The notes: generated from the letters alone by a model not told the origin. Positions 35,141 through 48,469 are shown, counted from the first letter of the stretch. The stretch is DNA of 64,000 nt from Brienomyrus brachyistius (GCF_023856365.1 NC_064548.1:23422461-23486460), one strand, 5' to 3'. Translations and numbers: made by a program.

Positions 35141-35144
35141 TGGA

Positions 35145-36939
35145 TTATTATTATTATTATTCATTTATTGTTTTTTTACAGTTTCTAATTTATTTATTTG
35201 TTTGTACATTCATTCATTCATTTATTCTGTGTGTGCTTATTTAAATTCCTTTCTTTTAAATGTCTGTAAAGCACTTTGTAAACCCTGTGGTTAAAACAGT
35301 GCTATATAACGAATGATCAATTGACCTGGGCCCATATTAAACACCTTTACTATCTTCATTTATCAATTCAGTGTTAGAAAGTGATGGCGCTGGCAGCTCA
35401 CAGAAGATCCGCGTGGTCTGCACGTGCTCCTCACGAAACAAGCCGCCACCACCTGCCATCTTTTAGACGGTTCCAGTCAGCTCAGCAGGCTGGTATGTAA
35501 AGGAAGGGCCAGCAGTCCACATCACTCCCACATCCACTGACAGTGACCTGTTACAACTGTTTCCTGATGAGGTAATGACTACTGAGCTTGCAAACCTCAG
35601 GTGAGATAGGAGGGCGTATGGTGACAAGTACTGTTTTGTGTGGTTGCGATTATTTGTCATGTCTCATTTCCAAAGTAAATTGGAACTTGAAAAGAAATAC
35701 CTTTGTTTTCTTAAACAGGAAGACAATGATCTTAATTCAAACCCTGTTACTTCCAGTTAATGTTTTATGTGTCTTTTTACATAATGAATAAAAGGACTAA
35801 TACACACCTTTACCCACTTTTTTTGCAGCAGTTCTTTTTTCAGTAGATTCTTCTGTTATTAAATCATGCAGCTCAGTGGGCAAGATTCAGTTTGTTTCTT
35901 TTTTCTTTTTTTGTCTGTGGTGAAGGATTTCAGTGCAAAAAAAAAATTCCTGTGTCAGTGGTTTATGTTTTGAGGTTAATATTTATTATGTCGACTGCCT
36001 GAAGATAGTAGTTTTGCTACCCTGGTAATTTATGAGAAGTTAGGCTAACGTGGATATGTGATTATTAAATTCTATTCATTTTAAGCTTTAGGAATAGGCC
36101 TGGACAGGAAGTTCCTTTCTCGAAAGCTGTCGAAGTTGTGATTTATCACCAGGCTGGAAACTCTGCTGAATCTTGACAGGGCCAGACGCAACTGAGGGAT
36201 CTGCTTCGGGTGGCAGAGGCATCGCAGGCTCATGTCAGGCTCCGTTTAACTTTTGATATTGCGTTCTGTAATAAACATGAAACACCGCACTGCATAATTA
36301 CATATAACTTTCCCATGAACCGAAATGAACGAAAACACCCTGTTCAACAAAAGCAAAAAAAAAAAAAAAAAACAACCCAATCACTCCAAGCCAATATAAC
36401 CCAGTTTACAAGATAATTACACAGAAGAAAAAACCTGTAGGATTCAGAGGGGAAAAAGACTTTTCCTAAATGAAAATTAACTTTGCAGAACTCCCCTGCG
36501 CCGTCGCTAAGCTCTTTGTCCGTCTGTTTGTTGACATTTAAGCAGCTCTTTTTTTCCCGGAGGGTGCAGAATCTTAACAGGCATGCGTCCACATGCATCT
36601 TTAATGACTGCCGCCATCGCATGTAATGATACACGGCCGCAATATGTCATGTGGGTTTCCAAGAGGTAAAGGGAAGTGTTCACTGCTAGCCGTAACGGCT
36701 CTGATACTCTGTGCCTATCGGCTGACATATCCACTTAAGCATTTTATCCGTAAGTTTGAATCCAGCAGGATTCAGGGAGACTTTGAGCCTGACCTTCAAG
36801 TGCAGGTACGGGACGGTCAGTAGCTTGAGACTCCGTTGCCTACAGTCATCACAAAAGCTTGGAAAGTGGTCGTATAGTGAATATAGGTGCGGCTTTCTAA
36901 CATGAAATTCGCCAAGTCCCAGGAAGAGTCCCTCTACAG
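35145..36939. other. Intergenic
   Basis: A short (att)n stretch at about 35145-35162, then 'tgtctgtaaagcactttgta' and 'cagtgctatataa' at 35261-35310, which resemble a retroposon end. A poly(A) stretch is near 36354-36371. No gene is supported. Confidence 0.5.
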
Positions 36940-37259
36940 CAGTGATTCCCAACCGGGGGTACGCGTACCCCTAGTGGTACGCGAGCACATTACAGGGGGT
37001 ACGTGGAAAAAATTTTTATATTTAATTTCCCTGATGATGGGTAAATATTATCAGCCATTCCATTAGCTGTGCCCTGGTATAGAAAGAAAATCTATCTGGG
37101 ATGTGTTGCTTAATGAATAACAAACCCAGCTTTTATCAATGAAAAGAGCAAAAAAAGACATAAACTATTGAATCATCAACACATTTGACAAAGGGGGTAC
37201 TTGTGGTATGAGAAAATCTCTCAGGGGGTACACAATTCAAAAAAGGTTGGGAAACACTG
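36940..37259 (+). mobile_element. Non-autonomous hAT-type MITE (320 bp) with intact 8-bp target duplication
   Basis: The ends are CAGTGATTCCCAACC and GGTTGGGAAACACTG, an inverted repeat of about 15 bp with one mismatch. The element is flanked on both sides by CTCTACAG (36932-36939 and 37260-37267). An 8-bp duplication with CAGTG…CACTG ends is the hallmark of hAT transposons. The inner part has no ORF and several gggggtac motifs near both ends, as in non-autonomous family members. Confidence 0.9.
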
Positions 37260-37380
37260 CTCTACAGAACAGTACTGAGCCAGAATTGTTATAGTTAATT
37301 ATACAAGCATATAAACGAATGTAAAAAGTCGCACAAAGCATCAGCCATTAAACGCTGCCATCACCTGGCCTGCATCAATG

Positions 37381-37466
37381 CCAGTGCATCCCCAGTGCCA
37401 GTGCATCCCCAGTGCCAGTGCATCCCCAGTGCCAGTGCATCCCCAGTGCCAGTGCATCCCCAGTGC
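37381..37466 (+). repeat. 17-bp minisatellite, 5 copies
   Basis: The unit is ccagtgcatccccagtg, five tandem copies with almost no variation. Confidence 0.93.
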
Positions 37467-38806
37467 CGCGACCAGTTACCAGCCGTGCCCTTTCAGGTCG
37501 CCACGCTCCTTGAGAGCAGCAATACCGCAATGGCAACCAGATGATGAGACTCGGCCAGCTAGCACTCCCGTGACAATTTACGAGAACCCGACTGACTTGC
37601 TCCGACCACTTCAGTGAGAAATGGGTCACAGCGCAGAAGCTTTCATCTGCAGATCTGCGGAGTCAGGCCTGATTGACTCACAGAGGCTTGAACCATGACT
37701 TGATGGTACTATTATGCTGAACGCTGTGCCTCTCACTTTAATCAGATCTGTACAGTTTGCCCCTTGAAACTCTTCATTTGCACCACTCAAATCAGTGTGC
37801 AAATTGCACCAGAAATTATGGAAATTAAGTACAGTGAAATTTGCAGTCCTTGTTGAAATTTGCAGTCCTTGTTGAAAGTGCACATTTGAGTACACTGGAG
37901 AGGTCTGAGACATGAGATTAGACCAAAAATATGTGGCACAGTGCAAGCATTGAGGAATCCAGCATGTCATTGATTGGTGTGTTTTACTTTGCATCTTTTA
38001 TTTTCATATAACAGAAAAAAGCTTAAACATGCCAGCCCCCCTCACACATAAGGAATGTTTATTTTGCCCGCTGCTCAATATAATTCGGTTTTATGTTTTA
38101 ATATTTATCTTCTGTTTTGCCTTCTAAAATTACATCCAACACATACAAATGCAATTGATTGGCCTAGGCTTGTCTAAATGTTCTTACATTTCAGAAGTGT
38201 TTGGGGTAAAATGCATATTTCTGCCTCGCAGCTCGGTCAGAACAGCAGCAGGACACAGACGTCTGAGACCCGATAGCAGGTAATGAAGTTGCGTTTCGCT
38301 CTTACCATGTCCTGGACACATCCCGTGACGGGAGAGCACACGCGCGTCACCCCTTAGTCTGTTTCTTACACTTTCATGTTGTGTGTGGCCACATGCCACT
38401 TTGTCCCGGATTGTTACCGCGTTCTCCATCCTCACCACTTGCCGCGTTCCCTCTGTGTCCCACCGGTATCTGTTTTGTTTCCCTGTCCCTTTCGTTCGTG
38501 TTTGTTTTATGTCGATGTTGACGAAAAAGCCGCCGTTCTGCTTTGAACACCAGCCTCAGGAGACAAGATCAGGGACGATGCCTGGATTTCATTTCCTCTT
38601 TGGCGTGGTGATTGCCCCCCTCCCCAAACTCCCCAGCCCTGGGGAACCTCGGATCTCCCCGAGGTGGGGGGGGGGGGGGACGTAGCGAGCCTCAGCACAG
38701 CCACGGTTTTGAATCATAAGCCCCCATGGTAGGCAGGGGGGGGGGGTGGCGCGTCACGCCTCGAATACATTCAAACGCTAAGTGATTAATGGTTTACCTT
38801 CAGAAT

Positions 38807-38819
38807 GTTGCTTAGCAAC
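38807..38819 (+). promoter_or_regulatory. Palindromic RFX (X-box) site
   Basis: GTTGCTTAGCAAC is a symmetrical match to the RFX-family X-box (GTTGCC-type half sites facing each other). Function is inferred from motif alone. Confidence 0.4.
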
Positions 38820-38984
38820 GAGACAGACGCGTGTTTTCTGGAGGCTGCGTGCAAACAGCTGTCACGGCTGTCCGGCATGGAAAGCGGGGATGTCCCACGA
38901 GAACGGGAGGAAAATATTATATTATTTTGTGGGGAGTTTTTGATGTGTGCCTTGCGTCCGACACAGAGTACGTGACAGGATGGG

Positions 38985-39115
38985 TTTTATGAACGTGTCA
39001 TAAGATAAGCAGCTGGTTTAAGGGTGGCAGAGTTTCTCCAGGGAACTGAACCAGCAACCATCAGATTCGTTCGCGAACCCGCGGCCCTCATGCCTGTGAA
39101 GCGTAGCCTCGCCTG
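38985..39115 (-). repeat. Possible tRNA-derived SINE, reverse orientation
   Basis: On the minus strand the sequence reads 'gatggttgctggttcagttc' + 'cctggagaaactctgcc', with a box-B-like ggttcagttcc. Such wording is common in fish SINE heads. Weak evidence. Confidence 0.3.
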
Positions 39116-41795
39116 CGCAGAATGACGTCTGCTTTTGCAGGGGGTAGTCGCCGGACAGCAGCCTCCAGCTCCTTCACTGGGACGCAGACTAGCACAACTT
39201 TCAATGATCACGTCGTTTCGCGGTCTGTTGGCCTAGTCATGGCTCTGATGTCTATGAAGTGGGATGCTGCATTTCGTAATGTTCAACAGAGACGTCATAG
39301 AAGCCGACTTCCTGATGCTCTTCAGAGAGACTCATACATGGGTTTCATGTCCAGTAAAGTAACAGTACTCTGCATTTTGAATCAGCATTTTGTTTTATTA
39401 GCAACTAAGTACAAATGAACCATTTAAAATTATTTATTTTACTGATGCCCTTTTCTGTCACTTTGATAAGCAAAGTACTAATGTAGACATATTGTCAGTA
39501 TTGCCAGTTGTTACTACCGCTTTCTTGGTGGACGGCACTTTTTGGCTCATTTAAATCACGGTGATTTTTGCTTGTGTTATACGTAAACAGTTTATGCGGA
39601 CTGTTTACGTGAGTGCGCAAACGTTCGAGGCATTTTAATTCACACCTTTATCTCCTGCTTCCACAAAGCATTCCGCAATGCAGGGCCGTAAAGAGAAACT
39701 GCCTTTAGAGATATCAGCATTTGAGGCTTGTTTGGCTCCGAAGCAAAACACCGAACAATCACAGCGAGCGCAAAGGCAGCAGGAAGATCAGCTATCAGAA
39801 GAACAAGGGGCCGGTGTCTATCTAGCTTTTTATCAAATGTTTAGCTTCATGGCAATATGTGAAAACATCCAGAGCTGCTTAAGGTTGCTCCACAGATTCT
39901 AACATCAAGGGCACTTCCTCTCCATGAAAAGGGATGGAAAAAAAAGTCTTTATTTTTAACATGCCTCTTTGAATCCCGTTTGTCAAACTTTGACCGAAGG
40001 GAAACTGTTAGGTATTCCATTTCGCTGCACCCTCCAAGGTGGCGTGTAATGAAATGCTTCCTTACGCTTCGGTCTCATGCCGTCAGGACAGGTGGCCAAG
40101 GATACCTCAGGAGAAGCTGCGATTTAGCGTATCGAGGTCCGGTGACTCATTCATTCCGCTCCACATGTTTCGCAGCATATTGTTTGGCCTGTTTTATGTT
40201 GTTTTCCCCGCTGTCAAGTTACATCAGGAATTACGGTGAAGGTTTGATTTTCCGTTACCATGTTTTGCGTGAGGATTCGCAAGAAATCTATGAAGGCTTC
40301 AGCCAGGTTGGGTGGAAGCAGTTGTCAGGAGAACCAAACAAGAGTCTCTGCCTCATTTTCATGCCACTGCATCGTCAGACACTCCATGACCATCTTGGAG
40401 ATGAAAGTTTTGCATGACAATATTATACTTTTCATTATGTAAACAACAGTTTTCACTTAATATTTATTTGCGCAAGTTGATTCATTTGTGTCTATTTTTA
40501 CCAAGAATTTTCCGGTTAGACCTAAAGTCATCAGTCTATAATACAATTTGTAGCCTGTAAACTTTAACCCTTTTATGTCATGCAGCTAGCTATACAAATT
40601 AAAGATTCATGTGTCGTATTGCAGTGTGAATGCATATAACGCCTAGCTGAGCTGCATGTGGCGCTGTTTTGCAGCAGCACTCCTGCATGGCGCCTTGAGT
40701 GGGATTGTGGAATCATCACACACTGGGATACTGCCATGCCACTGTCCTTCTTCATACTGGGAGTACAGGTATACTTTTGTGCTGTCATGGTAGAAGCACT
40801 GACATTAAGAAAAAATGTAAAAATATTTTTAAATTAAATTAAATTAAAATATAAAATGAATATATAGAATAAAAAATTTATTAGCACTAACATCGCACTG
40901 GAATTCCCAGACCATTTCTGGGTTCTGTCCCTGGAATCATTCAGGGCGGAATGACGGCGCAGAACAAAAGAGGGACTCAGACGAGGTGGTGAATCAGGCT
41001 GTGTGAAGAGCTTGCTGGCCTTGTTCCTGCTAAGTGTAAGGAGCCAGCTGGACCCTCCTCACCGTTTGTGAGGGACATCTGCTCATCAGTGCGTGTTATC
41101 CCAGAGTCACCCCCCCCCCCCCCAAATGTGATTTAAATTGCTACTGACTCAGAAAGTGAGTTTTCAAAAATAACCGAGCAAGGGCCGCGGTGTCGTATAT
41201 CTGTCGCACGGAACGTCCCTGTGTAAATTGTGGCTATGACATATGTCAGCCTAGCCGAGCGGTTCTTGCGGTCACTGCAGCGCGGAGCTGGGGACGGCCG
41301 AGCCCCGCTTCAGCACCGAGTGTGCTGTAATGTTTCCAGCAGGCGGCCCGGAGCAGCGTGGCTCTGGGGAGAAAGTTTCTCGGGGTTTCCAGGGAGTCCG
41401 GCTTGAGGATCAAACGGCCTCCAGAGGGCCAGCCACCGCTGCTGGCCCCCGTCCCAGGGAAACACCCTCCCTTGCGGCTTTCCCTACAAATATTAAAGAC
41501 CAATGCTTCCAGTTGGACGTCCCCCCCCCCCGTTTTCGCGTGCCACACTGCGGCTGTGTAAATAAAACCTGCCATATAGTCATTCATTTGTGTGTTTAAT
41601 ATCTGAGAATCCGCGCAAATCCCAAAATATACCAGTAAACCTGCATTCGCTTGCCCCCCCGCCACCCTCCCCGAGCACTTCCAGCACTATGGTTGTTTTT
41701 TTTTTCTTCTAAAAGGGACAAAATTGTATGGGAATTTCAGCAATCCACTGCTCCGCACTTTTGGCCTCCATATTGTTTTCTTACCTACTAGCGGA

Positions 41796-41809
41796 GTTAC
41801 CGTGGCAAC
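41796..41809 (+). promoter_or_regulatory. RFX (X-box) site
   Basis: GTTACCGTGGCAAC fits the X-box consensus GTNRCC-N(0-3)-RGYAAC with a 2-base spacer. It lies about 350 bp after a GC-rich island. Confidence 0.4.
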
Positions 41810-43148
41810 CTCCAACTCAGCTGGAAATGGGACTTATCTATATTTGCTACCCTCACACAGTAACAACCCATACAGTGCAATGTGTCCTAACTGACGCAGA
41901 GGTAATCGCAATCCTGTAGTGTAATGCTGTGGATAGAATTTGTATCCTTACAAAAGTGGCTTCTGAATACAAAGAATAAATATCAATGAAAGGCAAAAAT
42001 CTCTGAGATGTTTGACAAATAGTGCGGAATGTGCAGTGTCCTCTTTTTCTTAAAAAGCATAAAAAATACTAGCAGATGGCAAGTTGATTTACTTGGCGGA
42101 GGTGCAGTAAGTGCAAAATATAAATTATAAAACACTCACTAACTTAAGTACAACTGACGACTTGGATGCAGCTGCTGATTTAATAACAATACTTAACGAA
42201 ACCATAAATTATATAAGCACAATGTTTTCTTAGCTGGCATATCTGTGGACAGCTTAACCACTTATCTCACAATATTACTTAGTTATACAACAAGATGTTT
42301 CCTCAAGCAATTAAGATTAAGGGCTTTGTATAAATAGGGGTGTAGCAGCAGTCCATGCCCAGGTCAGGAGCTCCACCGGCTGCCCTACTCTGCCACTCTA
42401 TATACCCGAGAGCGGAGGCACCTGTACCCAGGTCAGTTTCCTCGCCTGCTCTGCCACACTGTCGCTTACCCGTTCCTATTACGTCTGTATGGTTAGAGAT
42501 TAAAGCCTCCGGAAGAGAAGCTATATAAAACCGGACTCTATAAAGAGCCGAAAGCGAATGACACATGCAGCAGAGTCGTTTAATAGCTTGTTCCAGCTTG
42601 ACTGTTCTCCTCCAGCATGGCCCCATGTGGCGTGCTCACTCGCAGTGTGACCTCCATTCTGGTTCAGTTCCCAAAGCCTCAGACTCTCCCTCTGAAGTTT
42701 ATCAGTGCCATAAACACGCAAGGGGAAGAAATGAATCGTTACCACCAGTGGGAACTCGCTGATCGAAGAATGAGCCTCGCGTAGATCATGATTTCTGGCT
42801 CACACCCTTATCTGTGACATCTGCCAAGCAGGTGTGGACCCAGCAGAGCCTGAGGGTGTGCTCCCTCTACAGGACAAAGACAATACTGCAATACATTTCT
42901 AAAGATGCTCTCACAGACCCTGTGGACTGTAACATCAATTTTTTTGTATTACTGCATAAAAATTTTTTACCTTAAAATTAGTTTTATATCAAAATAATTA
43001 TATCACATAGGAAACAACTGTAAGTTTTGAAACAACATTGAAGTACTAATAAATTGAACCCCAAATTATCGTTCTAAGAGAGCTTTTCTTTGCAGAGCAG
43101 AAGGACAGTTGTCTACATCCCTCCATTAATTATTGTGCTTTGAATCAT

Positions 43149-43490
43149 GGGTAATGCTTCACATTAACTGCACCTTCATAATGCGTTTATATTGCATTCA
43201 TAAAACGTTCAGTACACCTTCATAATGTATTCATTAAGTATTCAGAAATCATTCATAAACATCATGCATGTATACCTTTACATCCTAACATCTCTTAACA
43301 ATTGTAATATACATTAATAACAAACATTATATAATAAAAACAAACACTATACTTGTATAATCATGTAATATTTGTTATTAATGTATTTTAAAGCTGTTAA
43401 GCGGTGTTAGGATGTTAAGGTGTACTTGAATGCTGCTTATGAATGTTCTATGAATGCATTATGAAGGTGCACTGAATGTAAAGTGTTGCC
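43149..43490 (+). mobile_element. Long-hairpin MITE, about 342 bp
   Basis: The left half reads gggtaatgcttcacattaac … caccttcataatgc … ttaacaattgtaatatacat. The right half, reverse-complemented, reads ggcaacactttacattcagt … caccttcataatgc … ttaacagctttaaaatacat. The two halves are imperfect inverted copies with arms of about 160 bp, so the RNA or single strand would fold into one long hairpin. The ggtaacactttac-type end is frequent in fish MITEs. No clear target duplication and no ORF. Confidence 0.75.
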
Positions 43491-43989
43491 AAATAATGTA
43501 ACAGTGGAATTCGGTCACCCTCTGCTATTGATCCCCATGGCACTGGAACCTGTATGAGAGGCAGCCATTTGCCATACTTTGTTTTTTCTGAGCCATGACA
43601 GAGACAAATGGTAGACAGCTTTCATGACCGCAAAGGGGCACTCGGAATAACCAATCATGCCGTATAGGTTAGCCAGTGTGTTCCAGTCCTTTATACATCA
43701 GCTGCTCGGGGATACGATTCATCATTTCATAGTTAAATTTATTGATGACCTTCTAATCTATCCCCCTGACCAGGCTTCCCATGTATGTCACGTGGCCCCA
43801 GGTCTGCAAAGACTGTAGGAGGACCAGCTGCTCACCAGCTGGGGCTTGTCTTAGGTCCGGGGGAAGTGAGAATGATAGAACTGGCAAAGCCTGACCATGG
43901 TTAAGAGACCTACAGTGATTCCAAGATTTTGCTCACTTTTATCGGAGGTTCATTGCAGTTTGGGTTTGGGTTTACTTACTAATATGCAT

Positions 43990-44490
43990 GATAACTGCAA
44001 CACTCGCATCTGATCAACCCCAACCACACCCACCTTCACCTGAACCTCCATGCCTGCAATGATCAGCATCACCAAAGTACTGAACATCCGCAACACATCT
44101 CCAGCAATCAGTCACCTGATACAAACCCAGCACTTACCTACTTCCTCTTGCAGTGTTGAGTCTCTGCACTGTACTTGCTTGTTCCCATGTGTTTGCAATC
44201 CCTTTGTATGATTTGTGTTTTTGACTGCCTGGACTCCTGATTCTTGCCCTTGTACTGTATCTCTTTGGATTTGATTGTCACTTTATTTATCCTTTGCCGG
44301 TACCTGCATTTGTCCCTTTTGATTTGATTGCCTGATTGATTGCATCTTTGTTATCGACACTTTGTCTATACCTGAGTCTTTAGGTTTCCCCTTTGGCACC
44401 CATTGCTTTACTGTTTCTTTGGTTTTGACCCTTTTTGACAACAATTTAAACCTCCTGATTAAACATCCATCATGCGTTTGGATCTCTATA
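43990..44490 (+). repeat. LTR-like fragment, copy 1
   Basis: Shares an ordered set of phrases with 48470-48920: 'gcctggactcctgattcttg' (44229 here), then 'ttgcctgatt…' pieces, and a 3' end 'cctcctgattaaacatccat' resembling the ATTAAA/AATAAA-type end of fish Gypsy LTRs. No flanking target duplication was found. Probably an old solo LTR or fragment. Confidence 0.45.
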
Positions 44491-46140
44491 CATTATAATT
44501 TAATGCTAATATAGTAGTTCCTTGAACTACGTACCTCATAAAAGCCAATGCCAAGGCCACAGGGATAATGAATAATAAATTCACATATATAATATAGAAC
44601 GATGTCAAATAGCAGGCATCTACAGAGCAAACCCAAATATCTACAATTTAAGTTATTAGTCCCAAGACAATTTCTGAAGAATCCCATTGTTAATATAATT
44701 AAACACAAAGGCCAAACAATTTTGAAACATAAGAAATTCACAAACAAGCGGAGGCAATTCGGCTCATCAAGCTCGTTTGGGGAGAACTCAACTAATAGCT
44801 CAGAGTTATTAAAATTTTAACTTAAAGTTCTGGTTTAAAGGAACCCAAGGTTTTAGTTTGCACTACAATAATAGGAAGACTATTCCATACTATGTGTAAA
44901 GATGTGCTTTCTCGAATCCAGTTTATTTACACCTAATGTACACCTATAGCCATGAGTTTTTGCATTTGCACTACTATTGAAGTAACTATTTAGTTGAACA
45001 GGATCCAGACCTAAACAATTTATCATTGTCTAAGTATCAGGGAGTGTCAATAAATCAGGACACCATTTGACAGTAGTACACTATATTTAGATTTTTGTAG
45101 AGCTGCATAAACAGTCACTCAGATTTTCTGTATGACGGTTTTTTTTTTTCATTTCAAGCACGATGAGCATGTGGTTGCGGGTTCGTGTTTCCTACACATT
45201 GCCTTATTATACTCGTGGAGAATTTCTTACCTGTTTCTTTCATTTATGAAGGTAGACTTGCTGCCAAAGGTTGAATACTTCAGGGTACAACAGCTCTAAC
45301 CTGATGGAAATGTTGAAGCACCACCCTGGCATCTTCCTGGAAGTTTTGCTTTCATGTGAAGCATCCCCTGCCAAGCCTTTTGTTTTAGCTGCTCGCCGCA
45401 CGTAGGAAGTGCCAAAGAGCAGCGGATCTGTTTACTGAGAGAGGAGCACATCTGTCACGGTTGGCGGTTGGCAATCCACGGACATCTGACAGCTATGTGC
45501 AAGGAGCTCATGCTGCGCCTGCTTGTACTGTAATACCCTTGTAATTTTCTACTCTGAAAGGACTTTTTTCTGATTACTAGCTGTGATTACTGATCAACAC
45601 ACACAATACCCAAGTAGAGAATCATTACTGACTGACCTAATCTGAAAATCTGGGACGTCAGATCTAATATGACCAGGTAATATGTGGACAGCTTAAGACA
45701 GGACAGGATTTGTAACCTACTATTTCAGTTAAAAGAACCTGGATTTCAATTAAGCCCTGAGTTCTTGCTGTGTGCTGATTGGTCAGTCTCCTATAATCAT
45801 ACACGTGTGACTAATGTTAATGTGAAACAGCTGGATGAGTCTTTCAATCAAGGAAACAAACCAGTCAGAGTAGAAGGACTGAACTATTTAGCCAATCACA
45901 AGAGCCTTTCGGTTTTAAGGTGGTTTGTAAAACATGAAGTAGCTCAAAGTGTCCCCCCCCCCACATGGATTAGGCGGGAACCATAGTCTGGTCTCCCCAA
46001 CATGACCAATCATAGAAAGACAAAATGGTTGCTCTATCCTAAAACACCTTCTAGGTACCTAATCCAAAGTAAGTGACTGGTGTTTTCATGCTAATAGACT
46101 TTTCAGTAATATTCTGTGTCTGCATATTTCAGTAGATGCT
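44491..46140. other. Intergenic
   Basis: AT-rich. The stretch at about 44750-45010 (for example 'caattcggctcatcaagctc', 'ggaacccaaggttttagttt') reads like a dispersed repeat, but I cannot name it. A 100-codon frame at 45684-45986 has no recognisable similarity. Confidence 0.45.
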
Positions 46141-46147
46141 AAGGGGA

Positions 46148-46275
46148 AGGAAACATCCATCCATCCATTTTCTGTACCAGTTGTCCTATTCAGGGCCGTG
46201 GGGGTCCGGATCCTATCCTGGAGACTGCGGCAGAAGGCAGGAACCAACCGTGGATGCGGGGGCCAACCCATTGCA
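46148..46275 (-). repeat. Retroposon 3' tail, reverse orientation
   Basis: 'catccatccattttctgtac' + 'cagttgtcctattcagggcc' + 'gtgggggtccggatcctatc' is the reverse complement of the widespread fish tail (…ataggctccggacccccgcgaccctgaataggacaagcggttcagaaaatggatgg). Confidence 0.65.
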
Positions 46276-48465
46276 ATGATTCTGCTAACTGAAAGTGCAT
46301 CTGAATTTAAGCAGCATGCACACTGGGGAGCAGTGAAAGTTTATTAAGTGCGAAAAACAACTTTTTTCATCAAAAGGAAGGAAATATTTTACAACTAAAA
46401 CACACTAGCAGCTATAAATGCTATAATGAAAGAATGAACTGAGTAAAACCTGATGGAAACAAAGTATGAATTACAAATAATTACAACACATCAATATTTA
46501 TGCAACAAAGCGCACTCCACTGAGATGTTTCAGCGAAGATATATGTCATGACCTTTCCTCAGATAAGAAATTCTTCACATAAACATACTGAATCTCAGGT
46601 TTAATTTCTGTGTCTTATTTTATAAAATAGTCGCTGCTCCGGTGACTCTGGCACCGTACGACGTTTAATTCTCGAAAGGAAATCTATTCACCAAAAATAA
46701 TTCCAAGGGACACAACGATTGCTTACGCTGAATATTGACCATATAAGTTAGATAATCATCAGATTATCGTGTCATTCTGAAAAATACACCCACATAATGT
46801 GTTGGTAGGTGTGGGAAATGGATGCATGAAATTTAATTGAGTGTAGAGCAGAAGTTTGTAGAGCTTCCAAATAAAAAAAATAATAATAATAAATTGACCT
46901 CGGTAGTGGCAGATTTTACAAAATTACATTTAAATAAGGCAGCAAACAATGAAATGTGTACAAAAGCTAAGAAGACGATTAGGAATAACAATTTCAGCTA
47001 ATGTGACTGTTACTGTAACATTAATAGGCGATGGACATCCATCTTCCGTATTCATTATTATTATTATTATTATTATTCATTTCTGCCTGCTGAATATCAG
47101 ACACGCTGCTGCTCTCTGAATCAGGCACAGTGTTTTCATGAGTTAGAGTAATCTTTGGATGTACAACAACATTTCTCACAAAATTCTAGATATGATCCCG
47201 CGAGTACTAGTCTGCACTTCTTTCGGATGATTTACCATGAGGTGCAATGAAAAGGCTTTTATTTTCCACTGTGGATTCTGCAAGGAAACATTCGCAAATC
47301 TGAAAAGGCCACAGAGCAACATTTTCTTTTGCTCCACTTAGGCAATGTTGCATTTCAGGAACAAAGGCTGACAGACCACCCCCGCCCCCCCCCCTCAAAA
47401 AAAAAAAACACATATTTACAAATACTTGGAAGTTGCCTTCACATGCATGCAGAGGTTCACACACAGGGACTCTTATGTATTGCAGGATTTTATGGCAGCT
47501 GAAGCCAAACACAAGTCTGGAAGAAATCAATTTAAAACACATATTTGGTCAGACAATAAAATAACATCCTAAACATTATTTTTACCACATTGCCCGGAAA
47601 GTTCCATGGAAATGAAGAAAATGTGCACAAAAAATTAATTTATCGTCAAAACGTAGCTGCTATTTTAACCTTTTGCTGTCTCAGTTATTCAGCCATTTGT
47701 GTCCAGGCTTTATGTTGAATTATTTATATTTCAGGAAGCCATTAGAGATGTTATGGGCTACCATGAGTTTTATGAAGCGTTTTTAATGCCCTCAGCTTCT
47801 ACAACTATGTCCATGTGTGCTATTGAAAACGCTTATGACCACATCACATGCGAGTAATTAAACCAGATGAGCACATGAAGCAAAGTTTAGCTTCGTAGGC
47901 GGACATGCATGTTCACAGCGAGACGCAGAGGGTCCTGCTCATTGAGGAAGTGCCAGTTAAATGGCACTTCCTGTCTGCTGCTGCTAAGAGTCGCAGTGCT
48001 TCGGCAGACACTGCGTTTCATATGGCGCCCAGTGAAGGAAGTAATCAGAGATCCAGATTTGCTCTGCACGGTTAAACTGGTAAAAGATTATCTACATGTC
48101 CAAATACCTGTGATTGTAGGAGCTGCATGCAAATGATAATTAACTGCTCAAGGCGCCCAGTATCATTGACTACAAGAGCTGCACGTGCTGTGTAGCTTAC
48201 CGCTAAAGGCATCCATTTAGCCTTATTTCTGGGAACCTCCCAGGTCTCCCTCATTACCAAGGGAATATGTTCTCTCAGCAGGCTGGATTAAAAAAAAAAA
48301 CTTTTAATTTAATTTTATAATCGACGGATGGTGATTGTTAGATTGCTATTACAAAATGATGTCCAAATGACATTCACCATACTGTCATTTATCACATGCC
48401 GTTCCACGAAGAATATGAGGAGGAATTTTTTTTTTTACAAGCAATACTTTATCAGAAAATTGTCA
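46276..48465. other. Intergenic
   Basis: AT-rich. (att)n microsatellite at 47053-47078 and a C/A-run at 47381-47411. At 48090-48190 two similar pieces ('gattgtaggagctgcatgca', 'gactacaagagctgcacgtg') suggest a small degenerate duplication. No gene seen. Confidence 0.5.
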
Positions 48466-48469
48466 CACC

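Larger units (their letters stand above)
37470..43140. other. Intergenic with scattered GC-rich islands, no gene seen
   Basis: Includes poly(G) at 38667-38678, poly(C) at about 41110-41123, a CpG-richer stretch at about 41180-41460, and two RFX-type sites (38807 and 41796). Open frames up to 145 codons (39980-40417) have no recognisable similarity and no gene-like context. Confidence 0.5.

Noticed and set aside
22265..37466. CRISPR-like arrays
   Set aside because: The tandem repeats are head-to-tail with no unique spacers, in animal nuclear DNA.
39980..40417. 145-codon plus-strand ORF
   Set aside because: No recognisable domain, and composition like neighbouring intergenic sequence with overlapping frames.
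42320..42560. Promoter-like TATA motifs (gtataaatag, ctctatataccc)
   Set aside because: There is no coding sequence or CpG context on either side, so the AT-rich background can explain them.
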